Below are positions 38,714 through 48,642 of a stretch of DNA of 64,000 nt, in pieces (the stretch's first letter is position 1; each line of letters opens with the position of its first letter). Where the stretch lies: assembly GCF_000308495.1 (NCBI RefSeq), contig NZ_BAFU01000020.1:1-64000 (forward strand). Reading direction: 5' to 3'. The notes under the pieces are model-generated. The model made no database searches. It was not told where the DNA came from and saw only the letters and a list, made by a program, of their open reading frames with translations. Source of the DNA: Nocardia brevicatena NBRC 12119 (GTDB taxonomy: Bacteria; Actinomycetota; Actinomycetes; Mycobacteriales; Mycobacteriaceae). The position numbers were made by a program, and so were the translations under genes.

Positions 38714-38750
38714 AAGTGGTGGGCGCTGTCACCGAGGGAAAAAGCACCCC

Positions 38751-39124
38751 CATGCTCACCCATGTCGCCACCGTGCTCCCCGGACCGATCGGCACAGGCA
38801 TCATCATCTTCGTCGGCGCGCCTCTTGGGCGCCGCATGCCGCGGTCGGCTTCGGCATCCCCGGCACGCCGACCGAGGACCGGAACCTCCAGGCCTGGTTG
38901 TCCGTCAAGGCCGTGCGTGACATGGCCTCGAGGCTCTTCATCTTCATCCCGCCGGCTGGAGCGACACCCCACCTACCGGGCCGGTTCGTGCCGGCCGCCA
39001 CCGGCATACCCGTCGGCGACGCACTGATCGTGTTGCGCAGTAACGGACCGAGGCGGCCATTTACGGCATCCACGGGGCCACCGCCGTGGTGATGCCGGCG
39101 ATCAGCGCGCCCCTGCTCGACTAG
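38751..39124 (+). pseudogene. DUF4267-like small membrane protein gene, multiply frameshifted
   Basis: Three frames in sequence make one protein: MLTHVATVLPGPIGTGIIIF from 38751, then GFGIPGTPTEDRNLQAWLSV, VRDMASRLFIFIPPAGATPH and GDALIVLRSNGP, then AAIYGIHGATAVVMPAISAP to the TAG at 39122. This is the layout of DUF4267 four-helix membrane proteins, often next to a TetR gene. At least two frameshifts inactivate it. It ends against mycP4. Confidence 0.7.
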
Positions 39125-40533
39125 GAGTCGTCGCCGGAGACACCGAACCTGCGCCGGATCGGAAATGATGACAGATAGCCGAGGATCAGTGCGCTGCCGA
39201 CAACCCCGCTTCCGATCAGGGCGACATTGCGGGCGGTATGGTCGGGAGGCCGAGGGGGCGCAGGTACCGCGAGTTGGCGGTTGCGCGGGGGATTCGGCTG
39301 CTTGGGGGGTAACTGCTCGGGCACCTCGTGGGTGAGTGCCGCGACAGGATCCACGGCGCCGTATCCGATATATGGGTTCCAGCCCTCGGCGGGCGGGTGG
39401 GCGGTGGCTTCGATACGTTCGATCACCTCGCGGGCCCGCAGGTGCGGGTATCTCGAGCGCACCAGTGCGGCCACTCCGGCGACGTAGGGTGCGGCAAAGC
39501 TTGTGCCCTGCAGAGATACCTGTTCCCCCTGAGCGTTCCTGGTCGCATTGATCACTCCCGCGCCCCGCGGATCGAGTGACACGATGTCCTCACCCGGCGC
39601 GGCAACGCCGACCCACGGCCCTGGCACGGTGAATTCGGATGGCCGCCCGTTGGTATCGATCGAACCGACAGAGAGGACATAGTCGTCGTACCGGGCGGGA
39701 GTCACGTTGGTGGTCACCGACCCCCACAGGTCGGCATGGGGTCTGATCGGATCGATCCCCGGGTTGCCGCCTGCGCAGTTCTCGCGCTTGTTTCCGGCCG
39801 CGGCCACGACGACAACGTCCTTCACGTCGACCGCGTACTGAAGGGCCGCGGCCAGCGGTCCATCGGCGGTGTTGTGGCTGCCGGGCGTGCACAGGACAAG
39901 TGACATGTTGATCACCGTCGCACCGTGATCGGCGGCGCGCACAACGGCCCGCGCAAGCGCGTCGATATTGCCGTAACCCTGGGGCGGATCCTCGGGCCGC
40001 TGTTGTTGGGACAGGCCCTTCCGTTGGTACATCGCGCTGGTCTGCCGGATCGACAGGATGCGGGCCTCCGGGGCGACTCCGTGAAACCCTTGGCCCTCGA
40101 CCGGACGGGCGGCGATGATCCCGGCGACCATCGTGCCGTGCGCATCGCAATCGTCGAGTCCGTCGCCGGCACTCACATAGTCGCCAAGGCCGACGAGGTC
40201 GGGTAGCCGTGGGTGTCGGGAGACACCGGTGTCGATCACGGCAATCGTCTGGCCGACGCCGCGGGAGAATTGCCACGCGCCGGACAGGTTCAGGACATTT
40301 TGAGCTCCCGGGGTGGCCGGACCTTCGCCCCCGGTGACAGTGCTGGTGCACGGGGTGTTCGATTTGTTCTCGGTCGCTTCCAGAGGTGCGGCCGGCGCGC
40401 CCGGCGGCACCAGAGCGGGGTCGGCCGGCGGTGGTCGGTCCGCGTAGGCGATGCCCTGACTCGCGCCGAGCCCGAAGGAGGCGCTGAGTCCCAGCGTCAG
40501 GGCGACCGCCGCGATGCGCACGCCGGCGTTCAC
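39121..40533 (-). CDS. mycP4: Mycosin, subtilisin-type protease of ESX-4
   Basis: 470 aa from GTG 40533, which overlaps the eccD4 stop. Signal peptide at 1-31 (ALTLGLSASFGLGASQGIAY). The catalytic triad is D101 (AVIDTGV), H132 (DAHGTMVAGI) and S345 (GTSFAAPYVAGVAAL), with oxyanion N248 (AAAGNKREN). A Pro-rich linker and a C-terminal membrane helix (ARNVALIGSGVVGSALILGY) anchor it in the membrane. Mycosins stabilise the ESX complex and process some substrates. Confidence 0.96.
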   Translation of the reverse strand: MNAGVRIAAVALTLGLSASFGLGASQGIAYADRPPPADPALVPPGAPAAPLEATENKSNTPCTSTVTGGEGPATPGAQNVLNLSGAWQFSRGVGQTIAVIDTGVSRHPRLPDLVGLGDYVSAGDGLDDCDAHGTMVAGIIAARPVEGQGFHGVAPEARILSIRQTSAMYQRKGLSQQQRPEDPPQGYGNIDALARAVVRAADHGATVINMSLVLCTPGSHNTADGPLAAALQYAVDVKDVVVVAAAGNKRENCAGGNPGIDPIRPHADLWGSVTTNVTPARYDDYVLSVGSIDTNGRPSEFTVPGPWVGVAAPGEDIVSLDPRGAGVINATRNAQGEQVSLQGTSFAAPYVAGVAALVRSRYPHLRAREVIERIEATAHPPAEGWNPYIGYGAVDPVAALTHEVPEQLPPKQPNPPRNRQLAVPAPPRPPDHTARNVALIGSGVVGSALILGYLSSFPIRRRFGVSGDDS

Positions 40534-41996
40534 AGCTCGCGAACGAGAGAGTAGAGCGAGGTAACCCAGAACACCAGCGGCAGCACCGCTGCCACGAACC
40601 CGTATTCCACGAGTTCGGTCGCGCGGCGCATGGGCGGTGTCGCCGACTGGTTGGGAACGATGATGCCCAGGATCAGCGCGGCGATCAGCACCACCATGGC
40701 CGCGCCGAACACCACCAGCGGTAGGTCGGTGACGAAGGCGGCGCCGATCAGCGTGATCAATACGATCGCCGCACCACCCGTGATCAGCACCACCGCTTGG
40801 TCGGCGCCGGCGTAGGTGCGGCTGCGGAACATCAGCACCACCGCGCAGACCAGGGCGAGCGCGATGCCCTGCCAGTAGAAACCGCCCCGGGTCGGGTCGG
40901 TGGCGGCCAGGGAGCCGGCAATGGTGACCAGGGTGGTGGCGGCGACCAGACCGCTCAGATACATCCGCGCGCGTTCGGCCTTGGCGCGCAGGGCGTCCAT
41001 GGTGGGCAGGGCGCGGTGGTCGTCGGGATCGTCCTCGGTGGGGTCGATGGGGGTGCCCGGGGCCGGTACCGGCGGCAGCGGCAGCTTGGCCAGCAGCATG
41101 GAGGCCCGCGGGGCCAGGGAGAGGCCGCCCAGGCCGAGGGCGGCGGCCGCGGCGCCGATGGCACGTACCGGTTGATCGGTGAGCAGACCGACGAGCGCGG
41201 CCGGTACGGCGTACACCGCCAGTGCGCCCGCACCGATGAACAGGCCGAGTCCGACCCCGGTGACCCGCCAGACGAGTATCGCGGTGGCACCGAAGAGCAT
41301 GGATCCGAGCAGCATATGCGCCCAGCCGTAATGGTCGGGGACGAAGAGCATGCCCGCGGTGAACGCCATCGGCAGCGCACATCCGCCGAGCACCAGCGAA
41401 GTTCCCCTGTCCCCGTAGACCCGGCCGAGGATCATGGCGGCGACCACCAGCAGGACGGTGACCCCGAACGCGATCGAACCGGTGATCCGGCCGGCCAAGG
41501 CGTCGGGGGTGGTCAGCAGGCCGAGACAGCCCACCAGCATGGTGATCACGGCCAGTACCGAACCGGTGATCCGTGCGGTCCGCGGTGTCCATCCCCGGAA
41601 ATGATCGGCGTCGGCGATGGCGACGTTGTACATGATGTCGTCGAACAGCGGGGTGGGTGCGGTATCGGCGGCGCTTTCCAGCATGAGCAGCTCACCGTCG
41701 CGGACGCCGTGTTCGCCGAGGCTCAGCGAATTGGAGAAGGGGGGATGGCCGATCCGGGCAAGCACCCAGTCGGCGGGTTCGTAGCGTTCGCCCTCGTTGT
41801 CGAAATCGTTGGTCCGGCTGTGCTGGGCCACCATGTCGACCACGCTCGGAATGACGAGCGCCACGGGGACATCGACCGGGATGGCCATATCGACCTGGGT
41901 GTGTTTCGCGAGGATGGTAACCCTGGCGAGGTCAGGTGCACGGACTATCCCGCGTGAGGATTCTTCCTCCATGTGGGCCGGCCGCGCGTGCGTCAA
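40530..41996 (-). CDS. eccD4: Type VII secretion channel protein EccD (ESX-4)
   Basis: 488 aa from TTG 41996, eight bases after AGGGGGAG; an ATG at 41972 is a weaker choice. The N-terminal ubiquitin-like domain (VTILAKHTQVDMAIPVDVPV to HGVRDGELLMLESA) is followed by eleven hydrophobic helices, as in all EccD. EccD lines the membrane cavity of the ESX complex. It is co-transcribed with mycP4 and divergent from eccC4. Confidence 0.95.
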   Translation of the reverse strand: MTHARPAHMEEESSRGIVRAPDLARVTILAKHTQVDMAIPVDVPVALVIPSVVDMVAQHSRTNDFDNEGERYEPADWVLARIGHPPFSNSLSLGEHGVRDGELLMLESAADTAPTPLFDDIMYNVAIADADHFRGWTPRTARITGSVLAVITMLVGCLGLLTTPDALAGRITGSIAFGVTVLLVVAAMILGRVYGDRGTSLVLGGCALPMAFTAGMLFVPDHYGWAHMLLGSMLFGATAILVWRVTGVGLGLFIGAGALAVYAVPAALVGLLTDQPVRAIGAAAAALGLGGLSLAPRASMLLAKLPLPPVPAPGTPIDPTEDDPDDHRALPTMDALRAKAERARMYLSGLVAATTLVTIAGSLAATDPTRGGFYWQGIALALVCAVVLMFRSRTYAGADQAVVLITGGAAIVLITLIGAAFVTDLPLVVFGAAMVVLIAALILGIIVPNQSATPPMRRATELVEYGFVAAVLPLVFWVTSLYSLVREL

Positions 41997-42165
41997 GACT
42001 CCCCCTACTGGTTCCTACCTCGTATTTCGCGCATTCGAGCGGGATGTGGAGCGCTTGCGCGGCACCGATCCGGGCAGCAGAATGCAGGTCGAACTGTACG
42101 ACATGTCGGCGCCTGCCTCTACACTGAGCCGGACATTGCATTCCAATGAGGGGGATTCTCGTTCG

Positions 42166-45100
42166 ATGAGCACAGTCCGGTTTCAGCGGCGCGCGCGCCG
42201 GGAGATTCCGCGCACTCCCGGCGGGGAGGTCACGCTCCAGCCGCCGCCCGAAATCCCCCGGGTGACTCCGGGAAACCTGCTGCTCAAGCTCATGCCGGTG
42301 GTGATGGTCATCGGCATGGTGGGGATGATGGCGCTGCTGTTCACCCAGGGCAGCGGTATCGCGTCGAACCCGATGTCGATGATGTTCCCGGTCATGATGC
42401 TGTTCTCCATGGTCGGGATGTTCGCCGGACAGGGAGGTGGCAAGGGGCAGAAGGCCGCCGAGGCCAACGAGGACCGCAAGGACTATCTGCGCTATCTCGA
42501 CCAGGTCCGCAAGGATGTCGACGAAACCGCCCGGCAGCAGCGCGCCGCGGTGGAGTGGAGTCATCCGGAGCCCGGTCTCATCTGGATGCTGGCCGGGACG
42601 AGCCGCATGTGGGAGCGGCGCGCCGGCGACAAGGACTTCTGCCATGCCCGTATCGGCACCGGCGGGCAACGGCTGGCCACCCGTCTGGTGGCGCCGGAAA
42701 CCGGTCCGGTCGAGGAACTGGAACCGATCGCCGCGGTGTCGTTGCGGCGTTTCGTGCGAGCGCATTCCACGGTTCCGGATCTGCCCACCGCCATCGCGGT
42801 GAAGGGTTTCGCCACCATCGCCCTCGATGGCGACCGCGCCCAGGCCCGCGACATGGTGCGGGCGATGCTGGTGCAGCTGGCCATGTTTCAGGGGCCGGAC
42901 CAAGTGCTCGTCGCGGTGGTCTGCGGTCCGGATACCGTCCGCGACTGGGAATGGACCAAATGGCTGCCGCACAGCCAACACCCGGATGCCGAGGACGGGG
43001 TGGGCAGCCGGCGTATGTTCTACGGGTCCATCCGCGAGGCCATGGCCGGACTGCAGCCGCTGCTGGCCAATCGCGTCCGATACTCGCGCAATCAACCCGC
43101 CAACGCCAATCTCGTGCACATCGTCGTGGTGGTGGACGGCGGTCTGCTGGAGGCAGAGGAGGATCAGCTCCGGGAATCCGGGTACGAGGGTGTCACCATC
43201 ATCGACCTGTGTGGATACGCTCCGCGCCTGGCGGTTTCACGCGGTATCAAGATGGTCGTCGAGAACGGCGAGTGCATCGGCCGCGGCGCCACGGGCAATC
43301 AGGAGCGGTTCGCGGTGATCGACCGGATCAGCCCTGAACAGGCCCAGCAGGTCGCGCGCCGGCTCGCCCCGTATCGCGCGGCGACCCAGCGCAGCAGCGA
43401 TATCGAGGTCGAGGAGACCGAGACCATCTCCAGTTGGAGCCAGCTGATGGGCCTCGGCGATATCGGCTCATTCAATCCCGAGCACGCCTGGCGCCCGCGT
43501 TACGGCCGGGAACGGTTGCGGGTGCCGTTCGGTGTCGGGGCGGACGGTCTGCCGGTCGTTCTCGATATCAAGGAGGCCGCCGAGTCGGGTATGGGTCCGC
43601 ACGGTTTGTGCATCGGCGCCACCGGTTCCGGCAAATCGGAATTCCTGCGCACCCTGGTACTCAGCCTGCTGGCCACCCATTCGCCCGACCAGCTGAACCT
43701 GGTCCTGGTCGACTTCAAGGGTGGCGCCACCTTCCTTGGGCTCGAGGGCGTTCCGCATGTGGCGGCCATTATCACCAACCTGGAGGAAGAGGCAGACCTC
43801 GTCGACCGTATGCGGGACGCGCTGGCCGGCGAGATGAACCGTCGCCAGGAAGTGCTGCGCCAGGCCGGCAACTTCGCCAATGTCTCCGAATACGAGAAGG
43901 CCCGCGCGGCGGGTGCCGATCTGGATCCACTGCCGGCGCTGTTCGTGGTACTCGACGAGTTCTCCGAACTGCTCACCCAGCACCCGGATTTCGCGGAACT
44001 GTTCGTGATGATCGGCCGGCTCGGCCGTTCGCTGCACGTCCACCTGCTGCTCGCCTCACAGCGGTTGGAAGAGGGCAAGCTGAAGGGTCTGGAGAGCCAC
44101 CTTTCCTACCGAATCGGCCTGAAAACCTTCTCCGCCAACGAATCCCGTCAGGTACTCGGCGTTCCGGACGCCTACAATCTGCCGAACAGCCCCGGCGGCG
44201 GGTATCTGAAATCGGATTCGGGTGAGATCCAGCGGTTTCAGGCGGCGTATGTTTCGGGCCCGTATGTCGGCGGTGGCTCGCAGCGCGATATCACCGTGGC
44301 GACCCAGGCCGGTGAAATCGATATCACGGCCCGCCCGTTCTCGGCCAAACACGTCGACTTCCGTTTCGCGGATCGGATACCCCTGCCGCCGGACCCCCTC
44401 GACGAGCCGGAACCACTGACCGAGGACGGTGAGCAGGTCTCCAACCTCGGCATGCTGGTGTCGCGGATCCGTGGCCACGGCCGGCCCGCACACGAGATCT
44501 GGCTGCCACCGCTCGATTACGCCCCGTCGCTGGACCAGCTGATCCCGCGTTCGCTGCTGACCGGCGACCACTCCGCGATGGCGTCGTTGCGCGCGCCGAT
44601 CGGTATCGTCGACCGTCCCTACGATCAACGGCGCGACCCGCTGGTAGTGGACCTGTCCGGTTCGCTCGGCAATGTGGCGGTGGTGGGTGGTCCGCAGTCC
44701 GGCAAGTCGACCATGCTGCGCTCGCTGATCATGGCGATGTCGTTGATCCACACCGCCGAACAGGTGCAGTTCTACTGTCTCGACTTCGGTGGCGGTACCC
44801 TGGCCGGCCTGGAGGGCCTGCCGCATGTCGGTTCGGTCGCGGGGCGGCTCGACGAGAACAAGGTCCGTCGCACGATCTCCGAGATCACCACCATCGTTCG
44901 GCAGCGCGAGGCGCGATTCCACCGGCTCGGTATCGAATCGATGGCCGATTTCCGGCGCTTGCGTGCCACCGACCCGTCGAGCAGCCCCGCCGCGGCGGGT
45001 GCGCACGAGGATCCGTTCGGCGACGTGTTCCTGGTCATCGACGGTTTCAGTTCCATCCGCCAGGATTTCGAGCCGTTGGAACAGCCGATCATGCAGCTGG

Positions 45101-46200
45101 CGGTGCAGGGTCTGTCCTACGGCGTGCACGTGGTCATCTCGCTGTCGCGGTGGATGGACGCGCGGCCCGCGTTGAAGGACCAGATCGGCACCAGGCTCGA
45201 ACTGCGGCTCGGTGATCCGGCCGACTCCGAATTCGGCCGCAAGGTCGCGGCGCTGGTCCCGTTGGGCCGGCCCGGTCGCGGTATGACACCGGAGAACCTG
45301 CACATGCTCACCGCCTTGCCGCGAGTGGACGGCAGTTCCAACCCGGAGGATCTGAGTATCGGTGTCGCCGACGCCGTGAACCGGATCGCGGCGGCGACGC
45401 CCGGTCGGCATGCGTCCCCGGTCCGGATGCTGCCGGACCGGCTCGTCCGCGACGAGCTGCTCCGCCATATCGGCTGGCCCGCCGGAGTGGACCGCAACCA
45501 GCGGAACTCGAAGATCCCGATCGGTATCGACGAGGCGGAGCTGGCGCCGGTATACCTCGACTTCGACGAGAACCCGCACTTCCTTGTCTTCGGTGACACC
45601 GAATGCGGTAAGACCACCCTGCTGCGCAACATCATCAGCGGAATCATCGAATCCAATGAGCGCGGCCATGCCGCGATCGTGCTGGTCGATTTCCGCCGCA
45701 CCCTGCTCGGCGCGGTCGACAGCGACCGGCTGGCCGCCTACGCCACCAATGCGCAGGGGCTGGCGGTCAATGTGCGCGATGTCGTCGCTCTCCTGCAGTC
45801 CCGCCTGCCCGGTTCGGATATCACGCCGCAGCAGCTACGGGACCGGTCGTGGTGGTCCGGGCCGGATCTGTACCTGGTCGTCGACGACTACGACCTGGTT
45901 GCCGGCGGTTCCGCCGGCAACCCGATCGCACCGGTCGTCGACCTGCTGGCCCAGGCCAAGGATGTCGGGTTCCATCTGATCATCTCGCGCCGCTCCGGTG
46001 GTGCGTCGCGTGCGATGTACGAGCCCGTCATCTCCCGGATGCGCGATGTCGCCACCCCGGGCCTGCTCATGAGCGGTAACCGTGAGGAAGGCGCCCTGCT
46101 CGGCAATGTCCGACCCACCGCCCTGCCGCCGGGACGCGGCACCCTGATCGGTCGCAAGGGCACCGACCTCATCCAGACCTCTTGGATTCCGACGCAGTGA
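42166..46200 (+). CDS. eccC4: Type VII secretion ATPase EccC (ESX-4), FtsK/SpoIIIE family
   Basis: 1344 aa, a single fused chain. Two membrane helices lie at about 40-95 (LMPVVMVIGMVGMMALLF; SMMFPVMMLFSMVGMFAG). Three P-loops follow: GATGSGKSE near 484, GGPQSGKST near 841 and GDTECGKTT near 1142. Domain 1 has VLDEFSELL as Walker B. EccC is the motor that recognises the YxxxD/E export signal of Esx substrates through its last domain. The ATG at 42166 follows GAGGGGG; a 7-codon frame (42146-42169) overlaps the start. Confidence 0.97.
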   Translation: MSTVRFQRRARREIPRTPGGEVTLQPPPEIPRVTPGNLLLKLMPVVMVIGMVGMMALLFTQGSGIASNPMSMMFPVMMLFSMVGMFAGQGGGKGQKAAEANEDRKDYLRYLDQVRKDVDETARQQRAAVEWSHPEPGLIWMLAGTSRMWERRAGDKDFCHARIGTGGQRLATRLVAPETGPVEELEPIAAVSLRRFVRAHSTVPDLPTAIAVKGFATIALDGDRAQARDMVRAMLVQLAMFQGPDQVLVAVVCGPDTVRDWEWTKWLPHSQHPDAEDGVGSRRMFYGSIREAMAGLQPLLANRVRYSRNQPANANLVHIVVVVDGGLLEAEEDQLRESGYEGVTIIDLCGYAPRLAVSRGIKMVVENGECIGRGATGNQERFAVIDRISPEQAQQVARRLAPYRAATQRSSDIEVEETETISSWSQLMGLGDIGSFNPEHAWRPRYGRERLRVPFGVGADGLPVVLDIKEAAESGMGPHGLCIGATGSGKSEFLRTLVLSLLATHSPDQLNLVLVDFKGGATFLGLEGVPHVAAIITNLEEEADLVDRMRDALAGEMNRRQEVLRQAGNFANVSEYEKARAAGADLDPLPALFVVLDEFSELLTQHPDFAELFVMIGRLGRSLHVHLLLASQRLEEGKLKGLESHLSYRIGLKTFSANESRQVLGVPDAYNLPNSPGGGYLKSDSGEIQRFQAAYVSGPYVGGGSQRDITVATQAGEIDITARPFSAKHVDFRFADRIPLPPDPLDEPEPLTEDGEQVSNLGMLVSRIRGHGRPAHEIWLPPLDYAPSLDQLIPRSLLTGDHSAMASLRAPIGIVDRPYDQRRDPLVVDLSGSLGNVAVVGGPQSGKSTMLRSLIMAMSLIHTAEQVQFYCLDFGGGTLAGLEGLPHVGSVAGRLDENKVRRTISEITTIVRQREARFHRLGIESMADFRRLRATDPSSSPAAAGAHEDPFGDVFLVIDGFSSIRQDFEPLEQPIMQLAVQGLSYGVHVVISLSRWMDARPALKDQIGTRLELRLGDPADSEFGRKVAALVPLGRPGRGMTPENLHMLTALPRVDGSSNPEDLSIGVADAVNRIAAATPGRHASPVRMLPDRLVRDELLRHIGWPAGVDRNQRNSKIPIGIDEAELAPVYLDFDENPHFLVFGDTECGKTTLLRNIISGIIESNERGHAAIVLVDFRRTLLGAVDSDRLAAYATNAQGLAVNVRDVVALLQSRLPGSDITPQQLRDRSWWSGPDLYLVVDDYDLVAGGSAGNPIAPVVDLLAQAKDVGFHLIISRRSGGASRAMYEPVISRMRDVATPGLLMSGNREEGALLGNVRPTALPPGRGTLIGRKGTDLIQTSWIPTQ

Positions 46201-47645
46201 CAGCCGTCGTCGACCTGGCCTTGACCGACACTCACCTGTGGGCGTGGAGCGCGTATACGCACGCCGATATCCCACCCTCGGTCACCCCCGGCGGCGATGG
46301 TCGCCTGGTGGTCGGCGAACCTCTCGCACCTCCGTCGATCGCGGTGTCGGTACCGCAGCTGCTCACCGCCGACCGGATCGCCTACGAGCCGGGTATGCCG
46401 ACTCCGCAGCAGGCGATGGAGGCGGTGATCGGGCATGCGCTCGCGGAACTGCGTGTGGGTGGCCCGTGTGGGCGGCTCACCCTCGTATGCCCGACCGAAT
46501 GGGATACCCGCCGCTTGGCGGTGGTCGAATCCGCTGCCTGCCGATATGCCGCGCAGGTGGTGTTCGCCGAGGCTGCCGTTCGTGCGGTACTCGCCGCGCG
46601 GCGTGACCGCGATCGGCGCACCGTGGTGGTGGAATTCGGTGCCCTGGCGACCACGGCATCCACCGTGATCCCGACTCACGACGGACTCCGCGTCGAATCC
46701 TGTGAGTACGAACCGAATCTCGCCGCGGCCGAAATCGCGGCGGACGCAACGTCTCCCGCGGTTTTCCGATCCTTGCTCGAACGGCTGCTCGACGGCCGTC
46801 CATCCGAATGCGTGCTGGTCACCGGCCGAGGCGACCAGGCTTTCCTGGAGCGGATCGGCGGTATCGTCGCCGAGGTGTGCGGTGCCTCGACCGAACTGCA
46901 CGCTGTGGCGGGTGCCGATCTGGCGCGCGATGTCCGCCAGGAACAGCCCTATCGGTCGGTGCTTCCGGCGGCGCGCCCCGATACCGAGTGGCTGCAGCCG
47001 ATGCGTGACCGTGCCGTCGCGACCCCCTTGCCCCGCAACCGCTTTCCGCTCTACCTGGGCGTCGCCGCGGTGGTGGTGCTCGCGCTGGTGATCGCGGGCG
47101 GTCTCGTCCTGGTCCGGGGCAGAAGCGACGACACCGACGTTCACGCGGCCGCACCCGCCTCCGCGTCACCGACCGCGCCCTCCGAGCCCGTGCGGCAGCC
47201 ACCCACTTCCGTTCCCGCGCAGTCGCAGACCTTCGGACACATTCGGCTGACCGTGCCCGCCGGCTGGCATGTCGCCGACCCATCCGCCGACACCGGCCAC
47301 CGTCTGGACCTGGTGCCCGACAGCGGTCCTCGCGCCCGCATAACCGTCGTCCAACAGCCCGTGGCACCGGATGTCGGTTACGACCGGGTCGCCGCCACCC
47401 TGGAGACGCAGATCGCCCAGCGCCCAGCCGGTTCCGTCACCGCTCTCCGCCGTGATGTGGTCTTCGCGGGGCGTCCCGGGTTGGCCTATACCGAGCATCC
47501 GGAAGACGGGTCACTCGTCGACTGGCATGTTATTGTCGAGCACAGCACCCAGGTCAGTATCGGGTGTCAGTACCGGACAGGGGGGCAGGACTCGATCACA
47601 CGTATCTGTGTAGACCTCGCAACTTCGCTGGAAGTCATCCCATGA
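46197..47645 (+). CDS. Type VII secretion-associated protein, Rv3446c family
   Basis: 482 aa from GTG 46197, overlapping the eccC4 stop. The N-terminal 270 residues have an actin/Hsp70-like feel (TAVVDLALTDTHLWAWS; RLTLVCPTEWDTRRLAVVE; VVVEFGALATTASTV). One membrane helix follows at about 281-303 (YLGVAAVVVLALVIAGGLVL), then a Pro/Ser linker and an extracytoplasmic C-terminal domain (HIRLTVPAGWHVADPS) matching the Rv3446c-type domain. It has the same position as Rv3446c between eccC4 and esxU. Function unknown. Confidence 0.85.
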   Translation: MTAVVDLALTDTHLWAWSAYTHADIPPSVTPGGDGRLVVGEPLAPPSIAVSVPQLLTADRIAYEPGMPTPQQAMEAVIGHALAELRVGGPCGRLTLVCPTEWDTRRLAVVESAACRYAAQVVFAEAAVRAVLAARRDRDRRTVVVEFGALATTASTVIPTHDGLRVESCEYEPNLAAAEIAADATSPAVFRSLLERLLDGRPSECVLVTGRGDQAFLERIGGIVAEVCGASTELHAVAGADLARDVRQEQPYRSVLPAARPDTEWLQPMRDRAVATPLPRNRFPLYLGVAAVVVLALVIAGGLVLVRGRSDDTDVHAAAPASASPTAPSEPVRQPPTSVPAQSQTFGHIRLTVPAGWHVADPSADTGHRLDLVPDSGPRARITVVQQPVAPDVGYDRVAATLETQIAQRPAGSVTALRRDVVFAGRPGLAYTEHPEDGSLVDWHVIVEHSTQVSIGCQYRTGGQDSITRICVDLATSLEVIP

Positions 47646-47770
47646 GCAGGCGGGGCACTCTCGAAATACATGGAACCGATTCGGCCGCTGGTGCGTCCAA
47701 TCATCATGTAAGGCAAGTTCGGGCCGTTTGCGGAGGCAGGGGTCCGGAACCGAACTCATAAGGAGGAGCC

Positions 47771-48103
47771 ATGGCGGGCAACGTCATAACCGATGTAGCG
47801 GCAATGGAGACCGCTGCCAAGCATGTCGAGACAGTGAACGATTCGCTGCAGACCGAGCTCGGCAACGTCCGTAATATTGTCGCGGGCTCGCAGGGGAACT
47901 GGGAAGGCACCGCAGCTCTCGCCTTCCGCCGGATCATGGACGACTACGACCGCCAGACCCGCGCGCTGCACGATGTGCTGGCCGAGATCGCGGTCCTCAT
48001 TCGCGAGAACGGCAAAGGTTATACGCAGGCCGAGCAGGCGAACCAGGACGCCATCGACGCCCTGGGCGCCTCCGCCGAACTGGGCTCGAGCCTGAAGATC
48101 TAG
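47771..48103 (+). CDS. esxU: WXG100 protein EsxU
   Basis: 110 aa, two helices joined by a hairpin with NWEGTAALAF (WxG). The C-terminal export signal YxxxE is seen in KGYTQAEQ. An excellent AAGGAGG precedes the ATG. Named by its position after the Rv3446c-type gene and before esxT. It should form a heterodimer with EsxT and be exported by EccC4. Confidence 0.92.
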   Translation: MAGNVITDVAAMETAAKHVETVNDSLQTELGNVRNIVAGSQGNWEGTAALAFRRIMDDYDRQTRALHDVLAEIAVLIRENGKGYTQAEQANQDAIDALGASAELGSSLKI

Positions 48104-48143
48104 TCGTAGAACCCATTTCCGTTCAAAGCTCAGGAGTAATGCT

Positions 48144-48431
48144 ATGTCGATGAAGTACTCGGAAGGCCAGCTGTTGGCGATGACCGGCGATATCCGCACC
48201 TCCAAGGGGCGGATTTCCGAAAGCCATGGGGAGTTGCTGAACTACGTCAATCAGCTGGCGTCTTCCTGGGAATCCGACGAGGCCAAGATCGCCTACGACG
48301 CCAAGCAGAACCGGTGGAACAAGGCCCATGAGGACCTGATGGACATCATGGAGCGCATCGCCAAGGTTGTCGAGGACGGTGCGATCAATATGACCACCAC
48401 CGATAAGCAGAACGCGTCCCGCTGGCTCTGA
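48144..48431 (+). CDS. esxT: WXG100-like protein EsxT
   Basis: 95 aa. The helical hairpin motif is SWESDEAKIAY: the Trp is kept, but the expected Gly two residues on is Ser, as also happens in EsxT-type partners (WTR in M. tuberculosis, from memory). QNRWNKAHEDLMDIMERIAK forms the second helix. It lies 40 bases after esxU and is followed by a strong terminator. Confidence 0.9.
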   Translation: MSMKYSEGQLLAMTGDIRTSKGRISESHGELLNYVNQLASSWESDEAKIAYDAKQNRWNKAHEDLMDIMERIAKVVEDGAINMTTTDKQNASRWL

Positions 48432-48465
48432 TCGAACAAGCCGAATTCGAGCCGTGCCCGCCGGC

Positions 48466-48504
48466 GATATGTCCCGAACGTGCACATAATGTTCGGGACA
48501 TATC
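48466..48504 (+). terminator. 14-bp hairpin ending the esx operon
   Basis: GATATGTCCCGAAC (48466-48479) and GTTCGGGACATATC (48491-48504) are perfect inverted repeats with an 11-base loop, about 35 bases after esxT. Confidence 0.8.
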
Positions 48505-48642
48505 TGTTCGGTGAGAAAACAGCCTCCATGATCCGGCAGCAGATACCGGGCCGCTGCGGGGAAGGTCGTTCGCGCCTCGGAATCCGGGGCGGGCCCCGTG
48601 TTCGTCCACGGCCGTCGCGTCGCCCACCTGGATTATGGAAGA

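Noticed and set aside
40534-41592. Upstream extension of the mycP4 frame (total 823 aa)
   Set aside because: It overlaps eccD4 in another frame and is Arg/Gly-rich; the signal peptide starts at the GTG at 40533.
44056-45669. 537-aa minus-strand frame inside eccC4
   Set aside because: Antisense to the second and third ATPase domains of a clearly intact EccC.
42166-46200. Possible split of eccC4 into eccCa and eccCb
   Set aside because: The frame is continuous through all three ATPase domains, as in ESX-4 EccC of M. tuberculosis.
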